A stretch of 64,000 nucleotides of DNA from Arthrobacter sp. NtRootA1 (GCF_019976975.1 NZ_AP024630.1:558001-622000), one strand, 5' to 3'. Counted from the first letter of the stretch, positions 16,946 through 25,824 are shown. Numbers and translations: made by a program. Notes: generated from the sequence alone by a model not told the origin.

Positions 16946-16953
16946 CAGGGACC

Positions 16954-17310
16954 CTAGGATTTGCGGTGCTGCTTCCTGAAATTCCGCCGGTGCAGAACTA
17001 TGGCCAGGACGAGTAAAGGAACGTGAATGGCAGGGAGGTTATGCGCGAACCAGCGTGGCAGGTAGATGTCTGTGACGGAGCCGGTCGGGTCACCGAGCCG
17101 TCGCGCCAAGGGGGTCAGGGGGCAATGGAAGCCATTGCCCACGAAGATGAGCGTTTCCCCAGCTACAACTGCAGCGGCAGTGGCGGCTCGCCTGTCGGTC
17201 TTCCCGCGGAATCCCGCATATAGAAGATAGACCATGCAGGCCTCGATACTGAACCAAGCCAGAGTATGAAAGGCCTTAACCGCCCGCAGGGCCACCTGAT
17301 TTCTTCCCAT
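16954..17310 (-). CDS. Small membrane protein (DUF2784-like)
   Basis: 118 residues with three or four hydrophobic segments. The segment NGFHCPLTPLARRLGDP resembles the Cys-Pro-Leu-Thr signature of DUF2784 proteins, followed by YLPRWFAHNLPAIHVPLLV. It ends nine bases before the longest start of the next gene on the same strand, so the three small genes here (17310 to 16092) likely form one unit. Role unknown. Confidence 0.6.
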   Translation of the reverse strand: MGRNQVALRAVKAFHTLAWFSIEACMVYLLYAGFRGKTDRRAATAAAVVAGETLIFVGNGFHCPLTPLARRLGDPTGSVTDIYLPRWFAHNLPAIHVPLLVLAIVLHRRNFRKQHRKS

Positions 17311-17663
17311 GCCATCAAGAACAACACGGCGGGCAGCTGTTGCTTAGGGTATTCCGGCCCGAAGAATTGGAAGCCAGCGCCAGGTTTCAGGAGAGGGCAA
17401 TTCGCAGCGGCATCACACGCTCGTTGATGTCTTGTAAATCTAGAGCTTTTCAAGACATTACGTTCGCCTCCGAGAAGCCCAAACGGATCGGTGTCGGGTG
17501 GCACTTGTGGCTGTAAATGGCGGCTTTCTAGCTACGCTATTTGTCGCTTCGAGAAGCCTGCTGGGGCGCTCAACTGGAGTGGGGTGGGGCGGTCTTGGGT
17601 CCCGGCAGGGGCGTAGTCCGGCATAGCCGGGCCTGGACGCCGATGTTTTACTTACTTTTCACT
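17311..17663. other. Intergenic region
   Basis: About 350 bases with no supported gene. It separates the leftward small-gene unit from the rightward VIT1-type gene and must hold both promoters. No operator or hairpin was recognised. Confidence 0.4.
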
Positions 17664-18386
17664 ATGACTGAGTTGCTGAAGCAGCACCCGAACGAACCGC
17701 ACGACGACAACATCTCAGCGCGCCTGAACTGGCTGCGCGCGGGCGTACTTGGAGCCAACGACGGCATCGTGTCCGTGGCGGCCACGGTTGTCGGCGTCGC
17801 CGGGGTGACCAACGATGTCACACCCATCTTGGTGGCGGGCACAGCCGCCGTTGTGGGCGGTGCCGTTTCCATGGCCCTTGGCGAATACGTCTCGGTCAGC
17901 AGCCAGAGCGATAGCCAGCGGGCCTTGATCGAGAAGGAACGACAGGAACTCCGTGATGATCCCGCCGGCGAGCTTGAGGAACTTGCGGCCATCTACCAGA
18001 CCAAGGGCCTCACCGAAGCCACCGCGCGGACGGTGGCCCGCGAACTCACCGAGCATGATGCCCTGGGCGCGCACTTGGAGGCTGAACTGAAGATCGACGA
18101 GACAGAGGTGGTCAATGCCTGGCATGCGGCCTTCGCCTCGGCGATCGCCTTCACCGTCGGCGCGGTGCTGCCGCTGCTGGCCATCCTTCTCCCGCCGGCC
18201 GAGATCCGGGTCCCGTCTACGTTCGTGGCCGTGGTGGTGGCGTTGGTCATTACCGGCACGGTCAGCGCCAGGATCGGCGGCAGCTCGAAACGGAAGGCCA
18301 CCCTGCGCCTGGTCATCGGGGGCGCCCTTGCCATGGCCTTCACCTATGCCGTTGGCCTGCTGCTGGGCACCACAGGGATAGCCTGA
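17664..18386 (+). CDS. VIT1/CCC1-family metal transporter
   Basis: 240 residues. The family signature is near the N-terminus (ARLNWLRAGVLGANDGIVSV), followed by AVVGGAVSMALGEYVSVSSQ, a charged cytoplasmic domain (about 85-150) and three C-terminal helices. Plant and yeast relatives move iron or manganese into vacuoles; bacterial members are presumed Fe/Mn exporters. ATG 17664 places the signature at residue 16; no good ribosome site is visible, so the mRNA may be leaderless. Confidence 0.85.
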   Translation: MTELLKQHPNEPHDDNISARLNWLRAGVLGANDGIVSVAATVVGVAGVTNDVTPILVAGTAAVVGGAVSMALGEYVSVSSQSDSQRALIEKERQELRDDPAGELEELAAIYQTKGLTEATARTVARELTEHDALGAHLEAELKIDETEVVNAWHAAFASAIAFTVGAVLPLLAILLPPAEIRVPSTFVAVVVALVITGTVSARIGGSSKRKATLRLVIGGALAMAFTYAVGLLLGTTGIA

Positions 18387-18430
18387 GACCAGCACGCCTG
18401 ATCCGGTGTCCCAGTCCTGAGGAGCTTTGC

Positions 18431-18916
18431 ATGGTGGAAATCGCTGGCCTTCCAGCCCACATTCTCTTGGTCCACGGAGTAGTTGTCCTCGCGCCGCTGG
18501 CGGGTCTGATGGCGGTGGTCTTCGCCCTCGGCCGCCGCAGCAGGGCTTACTTAGCTTGGCCGCTTGGTATCCTGGCCCTTGCCTTGGTGCCGCTGTCCAT
18601 CCTCACCGCGGAAGCCGGTGAGCAGCTGGAGAAGACCAAGCCCGCCTCGGATCTCGTCCGGGAGCACGCAGAGCAAGGCAGTTTCTTCCGGTATGTCACA
18701 GTGATCTTCCTGATCGTGGCCGCCGCGCAGATTCTTGCCGCGTTTCCCTTTGTCGTGAGCCGCTGGCTGCCGCTCCGCAGAGCCGGCCGCCTGCTGGCCG
18801 CCCGCTGGGCTGTTCCCGCCACGTCCGTTCTCGGGGTCCTTGCTGGGCTGTTCCTGATTTACGAAGCCGTTGTGACCGGCCACTCTGGCTCGGCCTCGGT
18901 GTGGGGCGGAGTCTAG
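18431..18916 (+). CDS. DUF2231 membrane protein
   Basis: 161 residues with four membrane helices. The N-terminus IAGLPAHILLVHGVVVLAPL has the conserved His residues of DUF2231, which are suspected haem or metal ligands in this family. It starts 45 bases after the VIT1-type gene with GAGGAG upstream and is likely co-transcribed. Function is not established. Confidence 0.8.
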   Translation: MVEIAGLPAHILLVHGVVVLAPLAGLMAVVFALGRRSRAYLAWPLGILALALVPLSILTAEAGEQLEKTKPASDLVREHAEQGSFFRYVTVIFLIVAAAQILAAFPFVVSRWLPLRRAGRLLAARWAVPATSVLGVLAGLFLIYEAVVTGHSGSASVWGGV

Positions 18917-19505
18917 GGCATCGACGTTTCCCGCAGATCGTCATTGCTGCGCATCCGGACGGCTACAACTGCGCCGATGGCGGCGGTGAGGGCCGCGGAG
19001 ACGGTCCCGGTGGAGAGTTTGGGCAGCGGGATGCGCTCACCCTGGCCGGGCCTTCACGGTTTTCGCGTTTCATGCGGCCGAAGTAGGCGTGGGCGTCGGA
19101 CTGGCCGTCGAGGAGTTCGTCGATGAAGTCTTGCTCGTCGTTGGCTCCCAGGTAGGGGCCCCACCAGGCGTACAGGCGTTCGTAGCCCACCGTGGGGACG
19201 GGATGGCCCCGAGTTCCTTGCCGCAGTCGCTGCTGGCGCCGTGCGCTGGGTGGACCTGAACGTAGTCTGGCAGTGTCAGGAAGTTATCCCGCAGGCTGGC
19301 AAAAGAGCTGATTTGCCCCCTCAAAGCGGGTGCCCACGCCGCCGGCTGCTTCGTCCAGCAGGTCCGGCCGGCCCAGATCACCGGAGAACAACCGGAGAGC
19401 TGGTAGCCGGGCTGGTCGCCGAACGCGCCGTCGGTGACCAGGAAGGAAAGGTGCTCCGGGGTGTGCACGGCTTTGATGCGGATGTTGCCCTCCGACCGCG
19501 TGACA
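18914..19505 (-). pseudogene. MBL-fold metallo-hydrolase (persulfide dioxygenase type), decayed
   Basis: Pieces of one protein occur in successive minus-strand frames: [19 protein letters not shown], then [20 protein letters not shown], then [20 protein letters not shown], then [20 protein letters not shown] up to [12 protein letters not shown]. These match the second half of persulfide dioxygenase/rhodanese-type MBL enzymes, including the metal-site Asp and His. At least three frameshifts separate them, and the N-terminal HxHxDH part is missing. The last 45 codons ([19 protein letters not shown]...) appear to come from an unrelated membrane protein. The 5' truncation point is next to the palindrome at 19514. 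Confidence 0.8.
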
Positions 19506-19513
19506 AGACATAG

Positions 19514-19582
19514 AAGCAACGCGGGGTCACTTACGGCCCATCCCAAGGGGATTTATGGGCCGTAAGTGACCCCGCGTTGCTT
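19514..19582. repeat. 28-bp-arm palindrome, shared terminator and IS110 target
   Basis: Positions 19514-19541 are the perfect reverse complement of 19555-19582, with a 13-base loop. The arms contain GTAAGTGACCCCGCG, once on each strand. The same palindrome (one loop base changed) recurs at 29849-31298, interrupted there by the IS110 element. Both copies sit at the 3' end of genes, and this one is followed by a T-rich stretch, so it probably acts as a terminator as well as being a dispersed REP-like repeat. Confidence 0.85.
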
Positions 19583-19592
19583 TAAGAGGGGG

Positions 19593-20117
19593 TCAGAACA
19601 TCCAGGGGATCTCCGCGTGGCCGAAGTCGTTGAATGCCCCGAAGCGGCCCGCCTTGAACGCGAGAACGTCGCCGTCGCGGTCCCGGCACGTGGTCACCTG
19701 GCCGAAGAAGACCTGGTGATCCCCGACGTCGTACTGCTGTACAACAGTGCAGTCAGCCTGGGCGAGGGCTCCCTTGATCACTGGCAGCCCATTTTCGGTG
19801 ACGTCGAATTCGCCCTCGCTGAACCGGTCGCCGCCCCGCACCGCGAACCGCCGTGCGATGGATTCTTGCTTGGCCCCAAGGATGGAAACGGCGAACTTGC
19901 CACTCTCGATCAACGCCTCACCGGTCCGGGTGCCGAAGTTCAGCGAGATCATAAGGATGGGCGGTTCCAGGCTGATGGAGGTCAACGAGCTGATGGTCAT
20001 CCCGTACAGCTCATCCTCGTGCTTGGTGGTGACCACGGCGACACCCGTGAGGAAGCGGCCCATTGCGCGGCGCATTCCCATGGCATCGGGAACAGTGAAG
20101 AGCGGTGCGAGGCTCAT
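19593..20117 (-). CDS. Flavin reductase (HpaC-like)
   Basis: 174 residues of the flavin reductase-like FMN-binding fold: MRRAMGRFLTGVAVVTT at the start, then GMTISSLTSISLEPP, LISLNFGTRTG-like flavin contacts and KFAVSILGAKQESIARRF. It would supply reduced flavin to the two-component monooxygenase encoded two genes upstream. ATG 20117 follows the cupin stop directly. It is the last gene of the operon and is followed by the palindromic terminator. Confidence 0.85.
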   Translation of the reverse strand: MSLAPLFTVPDAMGMRRAMGRFLTGVAVVTTKHEDELYGMTISSLTSISLEPPILMISLNFGTRTGEALIESGKFAVSILGAKQESIARRFAVRGGDRFSEGEFDVTENGLPVIKGALAQADCTVVQQYDVGDHQVFFGQVTTCRDRDGDVLAFKAGRFGAFNDFGHAEIPWMF

Positions 20118-20118
20118 G

Positions 20119-20490
20119 TCAGTTGCTCCGCTCGGCTTGTACCGGATCGGCGTAGTACCGGACCTCGAACATCTTGGCACCGGTTTCGGAAACCCACGGC
20201 CCGTGTTCCATGCCGGGCGGGCGGGTGGCCCAATCGCCGGCTTTGAAGGTCTTACCGAGGCGCTGGTCCACGAACGAGCCCTCAAAGATGAAGACCTCTT
20301 CCCAGAAATCGTGGGTCAGGACGCCATTGGGGGAGGTATCCGTGCCGGGCTCGAACTTGAGGATGCGCGTGACGCTGTCATTGTCTGAATCCCGGGCAAG
20401 GATAGCCTCGGACAAGCCCTCAATGTGCGGGTTGCAGGGTGCGAAGTCCACCGATGAGGTGGGGGTGAACTCGAATTCGGGCTTTGCCAT
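20119..20490 (-). CDS. Cupin-domain protein
   Basis: 123 residues forming one cupin barrel. The metal-binding motif reads LTHDFWEEVFIFEGSF and the second motif GDWATRPPGMEHGPW. It resembles ChrR-like cupins found in catabolic operons. It has an AAGGAG ribosome site that overlaps the end of the monooxygenase gene. Likely a small accessory enzyme or binding protein; the reaction is unknown. Confidence 0.75.
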   Translation of the reverse strand: MAKPEFEFTPTSSVDFAPCNPHIEGLSEAILARDSDNDSVTRILKFEPGTDTSPNGVLTHDFWEEVFIFEGSFVDQRLGKTFKAGDWATRPPGMEHGPWVSETGAKMFEVRYYADPVQAERSN

Positions 20491-20492
20491 GG

Positions 20493-21979
20493 CTATTCTC
20501 CTTCCATGCCGTTGACGCTGCCATCTACTGGGCCGTTGATGCTGTAGGAACCAAGGTACTTGTCCAGCTCAGCCACCAGGGCGTCGTAGCCGTAGTTCCG
20601 GTAGGTGTAGGCTCCGCGGACCACGAACGGGGCGCCCGCGTAGAACATTTCGTACTGCTGGTGGCGGCCGGCGAATTCGAGCCGATGATGTCCCAGGCCA
20701 ACTTGAACAGCTTCACGCGTTCTTCGCTGGCAACACCCGGGGACTGCACGTAGCGTTCCATGTCCGGACGGGTCACACTGCTGGTCATGTCGGCGACGCT
20801 GGACGGCAGTTGCAGCACGCCACCACCCACCAGGTCGCGAAGGATCGCAATCACCCGTGGGTAAGTCTCGGACTGAAGACCCATGGCCCCGTAAAGGGCA
20901 CTCTTCCCGGGAACCACCATGCCGGCGTCGTCAACCGTTGCCGTGTATTCGGCGGCAAGAACTGCCGATTCAACGGACTGCACGATCGCGGCGAGCTCGC
21001 CAAGCTTCTCCTGTACTCCGGGGATCTTGTCCGTGCCGTTCACCTGGGTGACCTTGCGGGCAACAGAAGCAATGAACTTCAGCTTGGTGGAGAACCTGAT
21101 CTGGGCCTGCCAGTTTCCCAGCGCGTGGGCACCGGTATCGAAGAACTGGCGGCGAAGGGTATCGATGTTCCGGTTGATGAAGACGCGGTCCCAGGGGATG
21201 AGCACGTCATCGAACACCACAAGTGCGTCTGGCTCGTCGTAGTGGCTCGTCAGCGGGTAGTCGAAGTCGCTGGTGGCTGCCGGCGCGAACGGACGGCGGC
21301 AGTACAGCTTCAACCCGTCAGTCGCCACGGGAACAGCGAAGCTGACGGCAAAGTCCACGTCATCCGGACCCAGCGGCTTGATGCAGGTGACGAACACTTC
21401 GTCGGCAATCGCCGCGCCGGTGGCAAGCATCTGCGAACCGCGGACGATGATGCCTTCCTCGGTTTCACGCACGACGCCGACCTGCAGGTATTCGCCTTCC
21501 CAACCTGACGCCGTGGTTGCGCGGGAGACCTGAGGCGGAATGATCGCGTAGGAAAGGTACAGGTTTTCGGAAAGGATCTTCTTGTAGTACCGCTCCACGT
21601 TACCGGCGAAGTCGCGCTCGTCATTCTTGAACACGTCCGCGTGGGAGCCGAAGGCGGCGAAGAAGGTACCCACGTGGTCGGGGCTGCGGCCTACCCAGCC
21701 ATGGGTGTGCTTGGCCCACCTTTCAATGGCGTGACGGCGGAGGACGAGCTCTTCCTGGGTGCGCGGAGCAGCGAACGTGCGGTTCGCGGGTCCATCAATC
21801 TCTTCCGAATGGAACTGCATGCCGTTGCTGGGATCGGCTGCGATGTCGAACAGCTCAGCCATGGTCTGGGCGACCTTCGCGAACGCCGGGTGTTCCAGGA
21901 CGTTGCCGACTACCTCGCCATCGAGGATCACCGTCCGGCCATCGTTCAGGGACTTAAGGTATTGCATTCCGGTTCTCAT
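20493..21979 (-). pseudogene. HpaB/PvcC-type flavin-dependent monooxygenase, single-base frameshift
   Basis: The first about 430 codons encode a normal 4-hydroxyphenylacetate 3-monooxygenase-type protein: HGWVGRSPDHV, DVFKNDERDFAGNVERYY, SQMLATGAAIADEVFV, PWDRVFINRN. After LAWDIIGSN the frame shifts. The expected continuation EFAGRHQQYEMFYAGAPFV, ending in NGMEGE, is present intact in another frame to a TAG at 20493-20495. The cause is one missing G in TCGGAATTC, now TCGAATTC, at 20673-20680. As written, the protein ends with about 50 aberrant residues. It would need the flavin reductase downstream. Sequencing error or a very recent mutation are both possible, since the downstream frame is undamaged. 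Confidence 0.85.
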
Positions 21980-22662
21980 CGAAGTGAGCCTTTCTTGATT
22001 TTGTAGTTGTGTTCGATTCTCGTCCCATCCGGGAACGAGAGCTCTACTTTCCAGGAAGTTCCGTCAACGAACTTCCCCTTCAGCAGTGGCAAAGTGCCAC
22101 CCAGGCACATGAAGTCGGAGTCACCGATGTCCGTCCGCGCCAGAAGCTTTTCGACGACGTCTGCCGGCTTGCGCAGGCCTGCCAATGAACCCTCTTGGTA
22201 CAGTTCGCCGTCCACCCACGAGCGGGCGGTGCACTGGTCCAGGTCCAGGTCCTCGAGCGAGGGGACTTCGATGACCTCGGTCGCGATGGGCTTGGGGCAT
22301 GCCCTTTTGGAATCGCCAATGTCCTGGGCTTCGATGTCCCTGTCCGTGTGGTCGGAACCGATGCCGAGGTAGAACTTGCCGTTGTGGCGAATATAGAGCG
22401 GCTCAATTTCGCCGGAGGTCAGGTTGTTGCTGATGTCGTGTTCGCCTGATGTATCGAACAGGTGCGAGTCCATCCGGTAGAACATGGGCACTTCCGGCGG
22501 TGCAGCTACTCCAATGGCTGCCAGCTCGTCGATGTGATGCTGCACGGCCTTGGGATCCCTGCCGGTATAACCGGCCACTACTGCGTGGAAGTCCGAGACC
22601 GTGATTGTCTTGTCCGTGCCCACCACCCTGAAGGTGAGTGGGACTTGCCGTGTTGTTTCCAT
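21976..22662 (-). CDS. DUF2848 family protein
   Basis: 228 residues. The body SGEIEPLYIRHNGKFYLGIG...HTDRDIE and CLGGTLPLLKG matches DUF2848, a family related in fold to fumarylacetoacetate hydrolases and often found with aromatic catabolism genes. ATG 22662 with AAGGAG upstream is chosen over the longer frame. Its stop overlaps the monooxygenase start (ATGA). Probably an enzyme acting on an acid intermediate; not established. Confidence 0.8.
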   Translation of the reverse strand: METTRQVPLTFRVVGTDKTITVSDFHAVVAGYTGRDPKAVQHHIDELAAIGVAAPPEVPMFYRMDSHLFDTSGEHDISNNLTSGEIEPLYIRHNGKFYLGIGSDHTDRDIEAQDIGDSKRACPKPIATEVIEVPSLEDLDLDQCTARSWVDGELYQEGSLAGLRKPADVVEKLLARTDIGDSDFMCLGGTLPLLKGKFVDGTSWKVELSFPDGTRIEHNYKIKKGSLR

Positions 22663-22715
22663 TCCGTCTCCTTGAATGCTGGCTAAATCGTGGTGGGTCA
22701 GTGTGGCCAAACTGG

Positions 22716-23510
22716 TCAAACGGCGAGGGCGTCGTAGGCCGCGAGCCGATCGCCAATGACCGGGAATTCTGTGCGTACTGCCTTGACCTGAGCAGGATCG
22801 ATGTCCACCATGAGCACCGATTCACCGGCACCGGCTTCGGCGAGTACGTTGCCGGCCGGGTCCACCACCCGGCTGTGTCCTCCGAGCTCCACGCCTTCCT
22901 GGCTGCCTGCGGCGTTGCAGGCAATGACGAAGATTTGGTGCTCCAGCGCCCTGGCGGTTGTGAGCAGTCGCCAGTGTTCGCGACGCGCTGCGGGCCAGGC
23001 TGCCGGGACGATGACGATTTCCGCGCCCCGGGTGCTCAGCTCCATCCACAATCCTGGGAACCGGAGGTCGTAGCAGGTGATCCCGGCTGTTGCTCCGAAC
23101 GGCAACTCCACCACTGGCAGGGAGGATCCCGCGGTGAGGAGGCTGGCTTCCTTGGACTGGTAACCAAAGACGTGGATCTTCCGGTACGTGTGCAGGATTC
23201 TCCCGTCCGGTCCCAGCAGGATGGACGTGTTGCTGAGCCGGCCGTCCTCGCCGGCCTCGATGATGCTCCCGACGTGAAGGTACACACCAAGCTCTGCCGC
23301 CACCCGTGAGCACATGGACACCGTGGGGCCAGTGAGGGTCTCGGCCAGGGACTGGTACTCATCGAAGTGGAAGTATCCGGCACTCCACAGTTCCGGCAGG
23401 ATGATCAGCTCGGCACCGTCGATGCCGCGAAGAATCGCTTCAACGCGATCTATCCGCTGCCCACGGGATTCCGAATCCGGACTGGCCACCTGGACGAGTG
23501 CGACTTTCAT
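22716..23510 (-). CDS. Nitrilase-superfamily amidohydrolase
   Basis: 264 residues with a complete catalytic triad: Glu40 (ILPELW), Lys111 (YRKIHVFG) and Cys146 (GITCYDLRFPG). The size and YDLRFP motif match omega-amidase/NIT2-like members rather than true nitrilases. It would cleave an amide or a related C-N bond of the operon's substrate. It lies between the MFS transporter and the DUF2848 gene. Confidence 0.88.
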   Translation of the reverse strand: MKVALVQVASPDSESRGQRIDRVEAILRGIDGAELIILPELWSAGYFHFDEYQSLAETLTGPTVSMCSRVAAELGVYLHVGSIIEAGEDGRLSNTSILLGPDGRILHTYRKIHVFGYQSKEASLLTAGSSLPVVELPFGATAGITCYDLRFPGLWMELSTRGAEIVIVPAAWPAARREHWRLLTTARALEHQIFVIACNAAGSQEGVELGGHSRVVDPAGNVLAEAGAGESVLMVDIDPAQVKAVRTEFPVIGDRLAAYDALAV

Positions 23511-23598
23511 GGTTGTTTCCTTACTTTCGTATTTCGAGTTGTCACTTCGTGCCCATGTTTTGGGTAAACACTGTTATGAAGTGCCATCTCGCGAGGGA

Positions 23599-24939
23599 CT
23601 ATTTCTGCTCGTCCAGGTCGCTGAGCCGAAGGCCCTTGGTCTCCTTGGCGAACATGACCGAGACCATGGAGATCAGGCCCATCGCCGCGAGATAGATGCC
23701 GATCGCGTAGCCGGTGCCGAAGGCGCTGTAGAGAGCCAGGGCAATGATGGGGGACAGCGAGCCGGCGATCAGCGAGGCGAGGTTGTACGCAACCGAGGTG
23801 CCGCTGTACCGGACATCCGTGGGGAACAGTTCGGAGAAGAACGCGCCGATCACGGAACTGTAGGCGGCGAAGATCAACAGGCCGCCGACCGCGGCGGCAA
23901 TGATGCCCCACACCTGGCCGGTGTTCAGCAGTGCGAAGAACGCGAACGCCCAGATGACTGTGGCGATCGAAGCGCCGATCATGATCGGCTTCCGGCCCAC
24001 TTTGTCCGCATACAGCGCCAGAATGGGGATAGCCACGACGGCGACGCCCTGGCCGATCATGACGGCGGTGAGGCCTGTCTGCCGCTGCAAGCCCATGATC
24101 TGGGTGACGTAGGTGATGATGAACAGCGAGTAGATGTAGAAGCCTGCGTTCTCACCCATGCGGCTGCCGGTGGCGATGAGCAGCTGGCGCCAGTTGCGGC
24201 GGAACAGAATGGCCAGGGGCAATTTACGTTCCTTGACGGCTTCTGCCTCGCGCTTCAGCTGTGCTTCCTTGAACAGCGGAGTCTCTTGAACGTAGAGACG
24301 CAGGACGAGGCCGATGATCACCAGCAAAGCGGACAGCCCGAAGGCGAGGCGCCAGCCCCAGGCAAGGAATTCACTTTCGGGCATGGTCGCGGCGAGGATT
24401 GCCAGCACACCTGCGGCCATGAGGTTGCCCAGCGGCGGACCCATGTTGGGCCAGGATGCCCAGAACGCCCGCCGTGCACTGTCATTGCTGTGCTCGGAGA
24501 CGAGGAGCACGGCCCCGCCCCATTCGCCGCCCAGTGCGAATCCCTGGATCAGGCGCAGCAGCAAGAGCAGCAACGGTGCTGCGATGCCTATGGCGGCATA
24601 AGAAGGGATGAACGCAATAAGTGTGGTGGCTACGCCCATGAGCATGAGGCTGGCTACAAGGGTGGCGCGACGGCCATGCTTATCGCCGAGGTGCCCCAGG
24701 ACGACGGCGCCCAGCGGACGGGCAAGGAAGCCGGCGGCAAATGTTCCCAGCGCCAGCATGGTGCCCACCAGCGGGTCATTAGTAGGGAAAAAGAGCTTGT
24801 TGAAAACCAATGCGGCAGCGGTGCCGTAGAGAAAGAAGTCGTACCATTCCACGGCCGTGCCGGCCAGGGACGAAGCAGCGACCACGGGCAGGCTGGAGTG
24901 CTTCTGCTGCCTCAGTTCTGCTTTCTTCAAATCGGTCAT
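23599..24939 (-). CDS. MFS transporter, metabolite:H+ symporter type
   Basis: 446 residues with 12 membrane helices. EWYDFFLYG at 31-39 and the loop 2-3 motif GHLGDKHGRR at 82-91 mark the MHS/ShiA-like family, which imports aromatic or dicarboxylic acids. ATG 24939 is the first sensible start. It is the first gene of the leftward catabolic operon and diverges from the GntR regulator. The substrate is presumably the acid or amide processed by the downstream enzymes. Confidence 0.9.
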   Translation of the reverse strand: MTDLKKAELRQQKHSSLPVVAASSLAGTAVEWYDFFLYGTAAALVFNKLFFPTNDPLVGTMLALGTFAAGFLARPLGAVVLGHLGDKHGRRATLVASLMLMGVATTLIAFIPSYAAIGIAAPLLLLLLRLIQGFALGGEWGGAVLLVSEHSNDSARRAFWASWPNMGPPLGNLMAAGVLAILAATMPESEFLAWGWRLAFGLSALLVIIGLVLRLYVQETPLFKEAQLKREAEAVKERKLPLAILFRRNWRQLLIATGSRMGENAGFYIYSLFIITYVTQIMGLQRQTGLTAVMIGQGVAVVAIPILALYADKVGRKPIMIGASIATVIWAFAFFALLNTGQVWGIIAAAVGGLLIFAAYSSVIGAFFSELFPTDVRYSGTSVAYNLASLIAGSLSPIIALALYSAFGTGYAIGIYLAAMGLISMVSVMFAKETKGLRLSDLDEQK

Positions 24940-25047
24940 TGTGGGGATCCTTTTGCGGTTGGGAGAGGCCGGGGCTTCCGGTGAAGCGAGGCCGATCCCA
25001 AGAAATTGAGGGGTTCCAAATGCGTGAGCGGAGTCACTGAACAACAC

Positions 25048-25077
25048 TGTAGACTAGTTGTATACAACCCGTCTACA
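25048..25077. promoter_or_regulatory. 30-bp palindromic operator for the GntR regulator
   Basis: The 12-base palindrome GTTGTATACAAC (25057-25068) is flanked at equal distance by TGTAGAC (25048-25054) and GTCTACA (25071-25077), all with the same centre. TTGTATACAA is a typical FadR/VanR-type GntR operator. It lies between the divergent MFS operon and the GntR gene, so it probably controls both. A second CTCGTATACT near 25131 may be a weaker half. Confidence 0.85.
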
Positions 25078-25163
25078 TCGGACGAAAAAGTTTTTTGCCA
25101 GCTGTGGCCGGGGTTCAACCTTGAATGCAACTCGTATACTGGGCTTCGCGAGAAAGGCTCTCC

Positions 25164-25805
25164 ATGATCCAGATGTCTGCCACTGCCCAATCACAGCCCG
25201 AAGTGGCGTACCAGTGGATGAAAAGCTATATCGCTGCCCTGCCTCGCGACGAGGAGACCTTCCTGAACGAGGCAGTCCTTGCCAAGTCCACGGGTACCTC
25301 GCGCACGCCAGTCCGCGAAGCCCTGCTGCGACTCGAAGCGGAAGGTTTCGTCAAGCGCATCCCGCACAAGGGTGCTTACGTGCCACCGATCTCGGATCCT
25401 GATGTCCGGGCCATCCTCCAGGCACGGTCCGTAGTGGAGAAGTGGGCCGTCTCAGCACTGGACAGCATGCCGGATGGGCAGGTCGAAGCGTTCCAACGCA
25501 TCATCGACCAGCAGCACGAAGCTAAGGAGGACCCCGCCCGGTTCATTGAGTTGGACACCGAATTCCACACGCTCATGGTCCGTGCAGGAGGAAATCCAAT
25601 CCTGGCCGATTTCTACGCTTCCCTTCGGCAGCGGCAACTCAGGATTGGTGTCCGTGCTGTCACACAGGGGACAGACCGTGCGGGGGACGTGCTCCGCGAG
25701 CATCAGCTGATTGTTGACGCCCTGCGCAGCCGAAGCCTGGACGCCGCACATCAAGCGATCGACGCCCACCTGGATTCAACCCGGCTGGCGGTAATCGGCT
25801 ACTAA
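25164..25805 (+). CDS. GntR-family (FCD) regulator
   Basis: 213 residues. The N-terminal winged helix has AVLAKSTGTSRTPVREALLR and VKRIPHKGAYV; the rest is an FCD ligand-binding bundle with the metal-ligand pattern ELDTEFHTLMVRAGGN and LREHQLIVDALRSRSLDAAH. ATG 25164 follows GAAAGG at a proper distance. It diverges from the catabolic operon and most likely represses it until a carboxylate inducer binds. Confidence 0.9.
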   Translation: MIQMSATAQSQPEVAYQWMKSYIAALPRDEETFLNEAVLAKSTGTSRTPVREALLRLEAEGFVKRIPHKGAYVPPISDPDVRAILQARSVVEKWAVSALDSMPDGQVEAFQRIIDQQHEAKEDPARFIELDTEFHTLMVRAGGNPILADFYASLRQRQLRIGVRAVTQGTDRAGDVLREHQLIVDALRSRSLDAAHQAIDAHLDSTRLAVIGY

Positions 25806-25824
25806 CGCCTGGGTTTGTGTACAC

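Noticed and set aside
23314-24984. 556-codon open frame opposite the MFS transporter
   Set aside because: The hydrophilic His/Asp/Gln-rich product is the expected reverse reading of membrane helices; the transporter is clear.
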